DNA of 28,250 nucleotides from Chara braunii (Eukaryota; Streptophyta; Charophyceae; Charales; Characeae): NCBI GenBank assembly GCA_003427395.1, contig BFEA01000346.1:1553714-1581963 (forward strand), in the 5' to 3' direction. The translations under genes and the position numbers were made by a program. Below, one piece after another: positions 20,580 to 28,250 of this stretch. The notes beneath the pieces are model-generated. The model worked only from the letters and a program-made list of their open reading frames with translations. It ran no database searches and was not told the DNA's origin. Positions within the stretch are counted from its first letter, which is position 1. Each line of letters begins with the position of its first letter.

Positions 20580-20990
20580 GATATGTATTTGAAATATCTG
20601 AAATTTTCGGCAGTATCTCCCCTACGCGAGGACAGGCTGTCAAACTCTCAATGTTCCTAAAACGGTGTAACTCCTCTCGATTTCAGAAAAGTTCGGCAGC
20701 GTTTCCCGTAAAAAGAGTGCCCTTGCAAAATTTATACGAAGCTAAGTATGAAATCCAAAAGTAATCATGATTTCACAAGGTTAAATTTTATCTAACTCCC
20801 TGAATTAGATAAAATTTAGGCAGCATCTTCTTTAGAAAGACAGACTTCCCAGATTCGTACTAAGTCATTTATGAAGTCAGAAAAATCGAACTTTGTGAAA
20901 GACAAAATTTCAGTAACTCCTTGGATTTGCAGGAATTTTGGCAGCGCTTCCTGTAGGAGAAGTGCCCCTCCAAAATTTATACAAAGCGAA
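20580..20990 (-). repeat. Hairpin array, family iv (GCTGCCGAAATT units)
   Basis: Four units on the minus strand of the form GGGCACTTCTCCTACAGGAAGCGCTGCC followed by AAATT and GGAGTTA, spaced about 100-120 bp. Corresponding units lie at 10625-10900 and 14240-14530 on the plus strand. One unit includes a perfect 14-bp palindrome, TAAATTTTATCTAA / TTAGATAAAATTTA with a 9-nt loop (20782-20818). The unit at 20930-20985 has outer arms AATTTTGG / CCAAAATT around the inner hairpin. Confidence 0.75.
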
Positions 20991-21279
20991 GTAAAATAAA
21001 TGATACCAGAAAATGCGAGATTTGAACTAAGTAAAAATAAAGTTAACTTAGAAAATGCAGGAATTGAACTAATTCCTACAGCTTCATCACATGACGAGCA
21101 TCTAAGCATTACCTATCAAAGTCACGACTTAGAAAAAGTAGAGCTCACACTCAGCCACATGCAAGTCCATACCACAATAAGTAAATACTCTCACCAGTTT
21201 TCCAAGTTGATTTCACACATGTAGTTCATTATCACTCAATTGAGTAAAACCCCAATACCCCAACTTACATATGACATAA

Positions 21280-21975
21280 AAAGGTTAAGCCAAACAAAAA
21301 CCACATTGTTTAACCTTTGTCTTTGTATACACAAAATAGAGGGCACTACTACTTCTCTCTTCTTTGGGCAGTTAGCTCGACCAAACCGAAGCCACATTGT
21401 CTAGCCCTACCAAATGTTTAATACCCAGATTTATAATAACTATCTGAACCCTTTTTATCTTTTGAAAAATAAGACTGAACCAAACCGTAGCCACATTGCT
21501 CAATCTGCCTTAAAATACATTTGTTGTATTCTTAATTATATATTATCTTCTTTTTTTTGTGATCGGCTATAGTCAGACCAAACCAAAGTCACATTGTCTG
21601 ACTAGTCTGTTCAATAAAAAATATGTATATTACATATATATATAAAGTCATATTTTTAGGTTTCTCCTTATGTGAGTGACTTCAGACTAAGCCAAACCGA
21701 AGCCACATTAATTTGTCCTCCGTCCAAACCTCCTTCAGAAAAAAATAATTAGTTGGATCTAACTGAAGTCACATTACCCACTCTTAAACCTTTTCAGTAA
21801 GAAAATCACCATAACCACAGCAACCAGGCCTGACCAAAGCCACATTGTATGACTGCTTAGATAACAACTTACATGGGTATGACAATCAGACCTGACTGAA
21901 GCCACATTGTCTGAATGTCAGAAACACGAACAATACGACAATCAAGCCTGACTGAAGCCACATTGCTTGACTGCA
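21280..21975. repeat. Hairpin array, family iii (AAGCCACATT loop)
   Basis: Nine units, 50-110 bp apart, each carry a loop CAAACCGAAGCCACATT or CTGACTGAAGCCACATT of 17 nt. Well-paired units are AAAGGTTAAGC / GTTTAACCTTT (21280-21318, one wobble), TAGTCAGAC / GTCTGACTA (21570-21604, perfect), TGACAATCAGAC / GTCTGAATGTCA (21880-21920, one mismatch) and ATCAAGC / GCTTGAC (21941-21971). Units at 21371, 21471, 21683, 21751 and 21819 are imperfect. The loop is conserved while stem sequence changes in both arms. Confidence 0.82.
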
Positions 21976-22225
21976 GAGGAAATAAAAATGAAAAAAAAAA
22001 AACTCGATCGTTGCAAGCAAAACCACCTTTCTTTCACCTTCTCCCAGTTCATCCCTCTGTGTTTGACTTCAAAGAAGCAAAAGAAGAAAAGAAGATTGAA
22101 GTTTGCACATGCATTCCTTTAGTTTATTCTGAATTAATCCAGGAAAGTCAAACATAAAATGTATAAGGATGCATTCATTATAATTAGGCATTCGTCGAGA
22201 GATGTACTCATAAGGGTTTTAGCAG

Positions 22226-22490
22226 GGGTTTATAGAAGAAGTTGAAGAATTACCTTTTGGTTCCCTGCCTCCAGAACTCCTCCTGAGTTTCGGCAGAGCT
22301 TCCACAATCGGTGGGCAAACTCCCCACAGAGTCTTCACGAGGTCCTACGGGTTGCAATCCCGGCTGCCTCCTTCCTCTCGTAACCTTAGACTAGACTTAG
22401 AGTGAGAAGGGCAGAGGGAGGGGTTTCAGACGCTCGAGATACAAGAAAGGGCCAACTCAACTTACGTGAGAGGGCCTTGTTACCTTGATG
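22226..22490. repeat. Conserved LTR-internal segment, copy 2
   Basis: Direct repeat of 9185-9450 (see that entry), again just beyond a hairpin array. It is followed at about 22514 by ACTAGTACC, the reverse complement of the GGTACTAGT motif found at 8413 and 10129. Confidence 0.85.
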
Positions 22491-23415
22491 CGCCTGAGGG
22501 CCCCCGCAATCGACACTAGTACCAACGCTGGTGCTGCGTCCCAGAAACGGGACCGCCAACTTAAAAAAATAAGTAAGGAAATAAAAATAGAAGAAAACAA
22601 TAATATTATGAACACCGGGAATTAGTGTTTTGGGGAAAGGAGACTCTCGGCTCCCCTTTCAGTTTCGCCGACCGGGCCCATGGATGGGCGGGTAACAAAA
22701 CTAAAGGGGATAGCCCTGTCGACTCTCTACCCCTCACTATCTTCAACCGCTCCAACACTCCACCGCCGCCGGTCGCCGGCTTCGATTCCCGTACTTGCCG
22801 CATGAAAATTATAATGATGTAACCAATAGTGTTAGGCCTAATATAGAAACGGGTTTCGCTTGCTGCATGGTCGCACTAAAATGCCTCAAGCCCACGCCTT
22901 GCCCTACTCACGCAAAACATGCAGCTACCGAACCAGGACACCCATTATGCGATGAGCCAAGTTTCGACCGCGACTGCCTCGCACTTTGCTCACTATGCCG
23001 AAGTCATGTTGCCATACGGCCAGTCAAAACGCCTCTCCGTCCTGCGTACCACACAACTCCAAATTCCTTCAAAAAAAAAAAAAAAAAAAAAACTAGCCAC
23101 CCTATACTGATGGTAAAACCCGACCCTGGTCACGACAGGCCACCACCGTACCCATATGCGCGCCACAGTCAAATGTTTTAATCAAAGGTAAAAATATCGT
23201 TTTAGCCATAATTAAATCAAGAATAAAAAAATAAACCGGCAACTATACCGACTTTATAATATCAATCAAGAAGATATCATACGCGCCTCAAACTTGTGCG
23301 TCCACACACTCTCTATTTCTAGGCAAACAGTGTTACACTCTAAGTCACAGAAAAAAAAAATTGGCTGCAGCTCGTGCGGCGACCCCAACTCTGAAGTTCT
23401 TCTGTGTTACTTGCA
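22491..23415. other. LTR 5'-proximal region (minus strand), non-coding
   Basis: Holds A runs at 23071-23090 and 23350-23358 and AT-rich DNA. On the minus strand it includes GAGAGTGTGTGG, shared with 5465-5480. No protein frame is supported. If the 19213-23457 insertion is an LTR, promoter elements would be expected on the minus strand hereabouts, but I cannot pick a TATA box with confidence. Confidence 0.5.
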
Positions 23416-23457
23416 AAAACTAGGGTGGATACCCTTGTAAGGGTATTCGCGCCGACA
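23416..23457 (-). repeat. LTR-terminal hairpin with TTACAA loop
   Basis: On the minus strand: TGTCGGCGCGAATACCC-TTACAA-GGGTATCC. At 5327 the same hairpin has AATATCC-TTACAA-GGGTATC, so a T·G pair there is a C-G pair here. Confidence 0.75.
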
Positions 23458-24353
23458 ACGTGGTAACTGAGATCGGAAAAGTGAAGGTGTGATCCTGCTT
23501 CTTCATTATGCCTGATTTGGACCATCCTTTTCTGCCAGGAAGGTCATTCCTATGTCGCGCATATGTATTTGGCGATGATGAGCGCGGGCGCCTTGATATG
23601 GATAAAGTTCCGATGATTCAGATCCACATTGTGCCTCATGTACCATGGAACTTGCGAGGGTCACGCTATCCTAATCCGGCAGATGAACGGAGAGCAGTCG
23701 ACTACCTGGATGACAAGATTCATTCTCATGTAGCCGACTATTCAAGTGGGCCTTACGCCTCGCCATGGTTTTGCTTTATCAAGCCGAACGGTACCCTGAG
23801 GTGGGTACATGACCTTCAACGCCTGAATGCAGTAACGATACGAGATGTGGGAGGTTTGCCGAACGCAGATGCGCTGTCAGAGTCATGTGCTGGCAGACTT
23901 ATTATTTCCTTAATAGACCTGTATTCAGGGTACGATCAGTTCCCAATGTATCCGCATGATAGGCTTATGACGGTGATGCATACACTAAGAGGATTGATTC
24001 ATATGAACGTGGCGCCACAAGGATGAACGAATACTGTGGCGATGGTGCAAAGGCATATGGTTCGCGTTATGCAGACAGTTAGTCCACATCTTACGCAACT
24101 ATACATTGACGATTTGGCCGTGAAAGGGCGGAAGAAGAAGGATGAGACGGAGGTTATGTATGGGGTAAGGAAATTCGTCTGGGATCATATACAAGATTTT
24201 GTTTGGATTCTTGACATTCTGAAGGATTACAACCTTACCGCAAGTGGACTGAAATTGAGACATTGTATGCGGGCGGCGACCATATTAGGCTTCGTATGTA
24301 ACGAGAACGGTTGTCGCCCTGACATTAAGAAGGCTAACAAGATACTCGAATGA
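23458..24353 (+). pseudogene. Protease C-terminus and reverse transcriptase of element B
   Basis: Resumes protease with VVTEIGKVKV, stop 23490, then MPDLDHPFLPGRSFLCR, matching element A. A linker and RT follow in frame 0: SPWFCFIKPNGTLRWVHDLQ, the first catalytic motif LIDLYSGYDQ, a stop at 24024 in the APQG block, and the second catalytic motif LYIDDLAVKG (YIDD). RT copies element RNA into DNA. The catalytic Asp residues are present. Relative to element A, the protease-RT linker (about 100 residues) is largely absent, so this copy may carry an internal deletion. The frame stays open apart from TGA stops. Confidence 0.88.
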
Positions 24354-25127
24354 CCGGTGCCATTCGAATCTGTTAGCGAAATTCGTAGCTTTCTGTGGAC
24401 ATGTGGCTTTTGACAAGTTTTCATCAAGAACTTCGCTGAGAAAACGGAGCAATTGAGGAAGTTTATGAGGAAGGATCAAGAATGGGAATGGGATGAGAAG
24501 CAGGAAGGAGCGGTAAGTGGTTTGAAAAGGGAGTTCAGAGAAGGTGGTCTGGTATTGGGAGTTCCTGACATCGAAGCAACGCCAAAACATCCTTTCATCG
24601 TAGAGACCGATGCAGGGCCTACAACCTTGGGCGACATTATGATCCAAGCTGATGTAAATGGCGAGGAGAGGCCTTTGAGGTTCGAGTGTCGAACCTTCAA
24701 TGACACTGAGAAAAACTATTTACAGTTCAAGCGAGAGACATTTGCAGTTCTCCAATGTCTAAGGGTGTTCCGCAACTACCTTTTCGGAAGGAGGTTTGTG
24801 CTGAGAGTGGATCCGACCGCATTGACGGGCTCATTGAAGAACTATGCACCGTCAGACCCAACTATTGTCAGGTGGCTCACGTATGGGTGGATGTTTGACT
24901 TTGAGTTGGAACGCATACCTGGGAATAAGAACCGGGCTGACGAGTTTAGTCGGATCAATTGGGGTAAGTCAGACGATGAAGTTAATGAGGATATACCTAT
25001 GGTAGACGCATTCCTCGATGAGGAGGAAGATGTGAAGTTTCATATCAATGCGCATACCGTTGGGGTCAGTGGAGTCATTGTGCAAGGGCAGTCTGCTTTT
25101 CTTGCTCCTGCAGGGTACGTGAAGTGA
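24354..25127 (+). pseudogene. RNase H domain of element B
   Basis: Same frame as RT, with stops at 24351 and 24411. It reads HPFIVETDAGPTTLGDIMIQ (first catalytic Asp in ETDAG), KRETFAVLQCLRVFRNYLFG (catalytic Glu region), RFVLRVDPTAL and GNKNRADEFSR, a typical Ty3 RNase H arrangement. It would degrade the RNA strand during reverse transcription. The usual serine in ETDAS is glycine. The domain ends with an acidic tail, DEEEDV, and a TGA at 25125. Confidence 0.85.
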
Positions 25128-26671
25128 GCGGATATAGTCCTCAAGAACTTTGTGAAGGAGGATCCTTGGGGAGGGAAGGATGTTGAGTGGATGGCTAAGC
25201 TTGCATTGGCAGAGACCTTCCGAGTAGGAGAAGATCCGATGGCCATAGAAAGTGGAGCTTACTAAGTCGACACTCAAGCAAGGTATGCGACGGATGTCTG
25301 TTTTCTCTTCAACTCGATTGTCCAAGTACACGAGGATGGAGGAAGGAGTCAAGACCCTGTTAGAGATATGGAAGAGGACGAGTTCGAAAAAGGAGAGATA
25401 ACGGAGGTTTTTCACGTTGATGAGTACGAAGGCGTATACCGTGAATTGGGTTTACTTCTCTCGTGTGAGATCAGAAAGAGAGAAATAACTAAGAAGGTAC
25501 TCGAGATGCGACCTCGTTTTTTAATCGGGGATGAGTACCTTTTCATCAAAAACGAGGTTGGCAACCCGAGAAGGGTGATCTGTGACCAAAATCGTTAGAT
25601 AGACGTTATAGTTGCACTTCATGATGGACCCGCAGACGGCCACAAAGCATTCGCCTTGACGTATGCAAAGGAACGAGAGTTTTACTACTGGGAAGGGATG
25701 AGTGAGATGATTCGCAAGGATTGCGAGTCATGTATTCCATGTCAAATCAGGGCGTCGACTATGTACAAGGAACAATTGCACCCACGGATTGTACGTGATG
25801 CAAGGGCTGTGGTCTATTTGGACCTATTGACAATGTCTCAGAGAGTGGGCAACTACAACTACATCTTCGACGCACGGGATAATCTTACGGGGTTTGTTGA
25901 TGGGCGAGTCATTCGCAGCAAGACGGTGAGACATTGGTTTTGTGCATCTCTGTATATTTCCTCAGATATCCTTTCGTAGTGGAATTCATGATGGATAGGG
26001 GGCTTGAGTTTACCTGTGGAGAAGTGTGAACCTTGTTGCAAGAGTATGGCGTACAAGCCAGCTATACGACTATGGCACACCCGCAGACAAACGCCCCGGT
26101 TGAAAGAGGACATACCACCATCACGAATCTATTGGTAAATTGGACAAATGGCAGGGAGAACCCGTGGCCTAAGCACATGCGCGCAACTTTCTTCGTGGAG
26201 AATATCATGATTAAGAGATCCACGGAGTACGCACCAACAACGCTATGGTATAGACGACATGCCACTCTCCCGATAAAGAGCTTTCTGAAGACATGGAGGA
26301 GACAGGATATGGAGAGCACCTTGTCCTTCGAAGAGTTACTAGATTTGCGGGTCAGACAAGTTGGCATCGCGGAAGAAAGGATCCAGAAAGCTGCAGATCG
26401 GGTAACGGACAGTCGGTTAGGGGACAAGGAGAGGTGAGATTTCCTCCCACGAGTCAGGAAGGAGCCATTGGAAGTCGGTGATGTGGTACTACTATACGAC
26501 TCATCGCTAGAAAAGCAGTGGTCGCACAAGTTGGACAAGCGGTGGCTAGGCCCATATCGCATTAAACGGTGTGGGCAGCATGGAGCGTATGAGATTGAGG
26601 AGCTTAACGACACACCATGGAGAGACTGGGTCTCGGGTTCGAAACTAAAAAAGTTCAAGGCTCGAGACTAA
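25128..26671 (+). pseudogene. Integrase of element B
   Basis: The N-terminal HHCC zinc domain lies at about 25617-25760 (LHDGPADGHKAF, then CESCIPCQ). The catalytic core has its first Asp in VYLDLLTM, the second in MMDRGLEF and the Glu in HPQTNAPVERGH. The C-terminal GPY/F-type module is KLDKRWLGPYRI, ending at TAA 26669. Stops lie at 25263, 25596, 25977, 26027 and 26435. One frame change between about 25935 and 25960 shifts the core from frame 0 to frame 2. The order protease-RT-RNase H-integrase makes this Ty3/gypsy rather than copia. I see no chromodomain after GPY/F. Confidence 0.88.
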
Positions 26672-26869
26672 GGTAAAGGTGACGGAAAACACCGTAGATA
26701 GGGATATTATCTGATCCCTCGTCTTATTAGGTGGTACCTTGCATTAGTGATAGGACAAGATTGTGTGTTGGTATTTAGATAGGTCTTAGTATGAGTTTTT
26801 GGTTCGTCAGTCAGGTCAATCGTCTGAGAGTATGAGAGATTTGCATGGGTCAGTTAGTATAGGCATTCC

Positions 26870-26930
26870 CCTTCTTCTCTTGTGCTTACTTCTGTTTTTC
26901 ACTATCGTTTGTCCTTCTTGTTTGTGCAGG
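26870..26930 (+). promoter_or_regulatory. Probable 3' splice acceptor before downstream frame
   Basis: A long pyrimidine-rich stretch (CTTCTTCTCTTGTGCTTACT, then CTGTTTTTCACTATCGTTTG, TCCTTCTTGTTTG) ends in TGCAG at 26925-26929, followed by GG. It precedes ATG 26973. In other plant Ty3 elements, extra frames after integrase are expressed from spliced RNA; that is the inferred role here. Confidence 0.55.
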
Positions 26931-26972
26931 GTTGACTTTTCGAAGTTGGTCACTATTTGGAGAGGCGGGAGG

Positions 26973-27923
26973 ATGGTGGGACAGGGAGATGAGCGACTAG
27001 CCACGTCTTCGATTCTGGACCCATTCCGTTACGGGGATGAACATGTATTTCCATTTTTGGACGGATTAGTTAGGCAGGTTCGGATCCTTGGGTTAAATTT
27101 CGCTCAGATGACAGAGAGGGTTAGGGGTATTGGCAGCTATGAGGAGCGTGTGGATCAGATTGTGAGAGAGTCATTGGATTTGAGGTAGTTCGCCAGGCGG
27201 ATGCTGAGATTGCGGCCTCAACCCATTGATCAACCGGATAAGCCCTTGCGGTTTTATGGGGCTAACATGGATGAGTTCCTTCAGGTTTTCATCATTTTTG
27301 GGGATGGGCAGAGATGGACTGAGGCACAGAGGGTTAGGCAGGTACGACACTGGGTTATCCCGGAGCTTAGACATGAGGTGAGTACCATGTCACACAAAGC
27401 ATAGACTTGGGTGGAGCTTATAGCGACGCTTAGAGGAACGTTCACCGCTAGCAGATGACGCAGGCTACGCAGAGAGGTTGGGGATTATATCCCGGAGCTC
27501 ATGATACGTCCGCGAGCGCAGCTAGAGAGGGATAAGGACGATGAGGGGCGATCGCGAGAGAGGCGGAGAGAGAGTGAGCAACCAAAAATCCCACCCAGGC
27601 CTAGGATGATGGGCAGGCGTTGAGGATGTCAGGATCGAGGGGATGATCTAGAGGAGAGGGATCAAGAGTTGACTGCTGATATTGGGAGGATCCTTCCGAC
27701 ATGTGATGTGGGGGAGGAGGCCTCACCAGTAGGGTCTCAGAGACGAGGTGACTCATCTATCCTTGAGATTGGGACACTGCCAGTACCAGAGACATGTCCG
27801 ACTGAGATAGGGGTTAGAGACCGTGGTGCGCCTAAGACATATGAGACTACTCCACCTACACCCATACGGTGTCAGGCGGCCACAAGCAGTGCGCCGCCTG
27901 AAATCTACGGTTTTGGGACTTAG
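26973..27923 (+). pseudogene. Gag-like additional frame after integrase
   Basis: From ATG 26973, frame 0 runs to TAG 27921 with stops at 27186, 27402, 27456 and 27621. The middle (27230-27450) reads LRFYGANMDEFLQVF, AQRVRQVRHWVIPELRHEV and WVELIATLRGTFTA. It resembles the capsid region of gag (FHFKGEKVSEWLELL, RQISKYVWWEMRPEVMRV, WRNFKAEMQRRYQ) in the order and spacing of conserved positions. A charged Arg/Glu region and a Pro/Thr-rich tail follow, without a zinc knuckle. It may be a second capsid-like protein, or the gag of another element joined here. Starting at 26799 instead would add a hydrophobic segment that is really the splice-acceptor tract. Confidence 0.6.
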
Positions 27924-28218
27924 GCGCAAAGACGAATCTGAGTTTTGACGGAACTCTGGTTAGACCAGGCAGCGGAAATTAGGGGAGCTCAGGGCGCCCT
28001 TGAATTTGGGCGCGCTGAACCTTACGGGTAGCCCTCAGAGAATAGCGAGATCGGTGGGCACACTCGGCGAAACCAGAGACCGTCATTTCCGGCCNTTCAG
28101 AGCCGGATTGGCCTGCCGCGAAGAGGCGTCGCNGGAACAGAGCTCGNCGCAACGCTTTGCAGCATACGACCGGGGCCGAAATGAGGCCTCAAAATTTGAT
28201 TGTTTTAATGTCATAATT
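27924..28218 (+). other. 3' non-coding region of element B
   Basis: GC-richer DNA with three undetermined bases (28095, 28133, 28147). No open frame is supported. Confidence 0.55.
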
Positions 28219-28237
28219 AAAGATGGGGGAAAAGGGA
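28219..28237 (+). other. Polypurine tract of element B
   Basis: AAAGATGGGGGAAAAGGGA, nearly all purine, lies where plus-strand priming is expected, just before a 3' LTR. The LTR start (TGTCG or TGTCAG expected) is not in the remaining 13 bases, so it must begin beyond the window edge. Confidence 0.65.
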
Positions 28238-28250
28238 TTACGACCAGTAG

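Larger units (their letters stand above)
19213..23457 (-). mobile_element. Solo LTR, reverse orientation, inserted in protease
   Basis: Starts TGTCGAGCGC and ends GCGCCGACA: TG...CA ends with short inverted repeats and ACGT on both flanks. Its left 170 bp match the end of the element B 5' LTR in reverse complement. Its right end matches the LTR start at 5327. Between them are only family iv and iii hairpin arrays, the conserved segment, AT-rich DNA and a foldback element; there is no primer site, gag or pol. This fits a long LTR (about 3.8 kb without the foldback) left after recombination. A non-autonomous large-LTR derivative is the alternative. Confidence 0.7.

Noticed and set aside
26799-26972. 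N-terminal hydrophobic (membrane-like) segment of the downstream frame, suggesting an envelope protein
   Set aside because: The hydrophobic codons coincide with a pyrimidine tract ending in TGCAG, better explained as a splice acceptor; the rest is gag-like, not envelope-like.

Overview
The window looks like repeat-dominated nuclear DNA of a plant-lineage organism. The U6-like copy has a plant-type 5' hairpin (GTCC-TTCG-GGAC). The U2-like copy begins ATACCTTTCTCGG as in green plants, not ATCGCTTCTCGG as in animals. A retroelement primer site matches the 3' end of plant tRNA-Asp. The overall character would fit a large charophyte-type genome (Chara-like), but that is an inference I could not test. 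I found no convincing host protein-coding gene; the coding potential is decayed Ty3/gypsy-type retrotransposon.

Layout. 1-2,385: microsatellites and an inverted U6 / U2 snRNA chimera (366-504) with nested direct repeats. 2,388-11,312: fragments of one long LTR family in both orientations, recognisable by shared end sequences, a conserved 270-bp segment, and arrays of small hairpins (4,425-5,360; 8,439-8,990; 10,145-11,312). 11,313-13,851: a broken gag-protease copy (element A), split by a 474-bp foldback element with an 8-bp target duplication. About 13,890-28,250: a second, fuller element B. It has the 3' part of a 5' LTR ending CGACA at 16,176, a tRNA-Asp primer site at 16,179, gag with a CCHC knuckle (16,611-18,959), protease (19,037-19,212), a 4.2-kb insertion, then the rest of protease, RT, RNase H and integrase (23,458-26,671). 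A second gag-like reading frame behind a splice-acceptor-like site (26,973-27,923) and a polypurine tract (28,219-28,237) follow. The 3' LTR must lie beyond the window.

The 4.2-kb insertion (19,213-23,457) runs TG...CA, is flanked by ACGT on both sides and has no coding domain. It reads as a reverse-orientation solo LTR of the same broad family, and itself carries a second copy of the foldback element (19,837-20,296).

The most unusual signal is inside the LTR-like DNA: serial hairpins 60-110 bp apart. The loop sequence and length (17 nt, or 21-23 nt) are conserved, while the stems differ from unit to unit and several remain perfectly or nearly perfectly paired. I do not recognise this as a described element type. 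Copies in different arrays have different loop families. Recurrence, compensatory stem change and location in LTRs suggest either RNA/DNA-structure function or repeated arm-templated repair.
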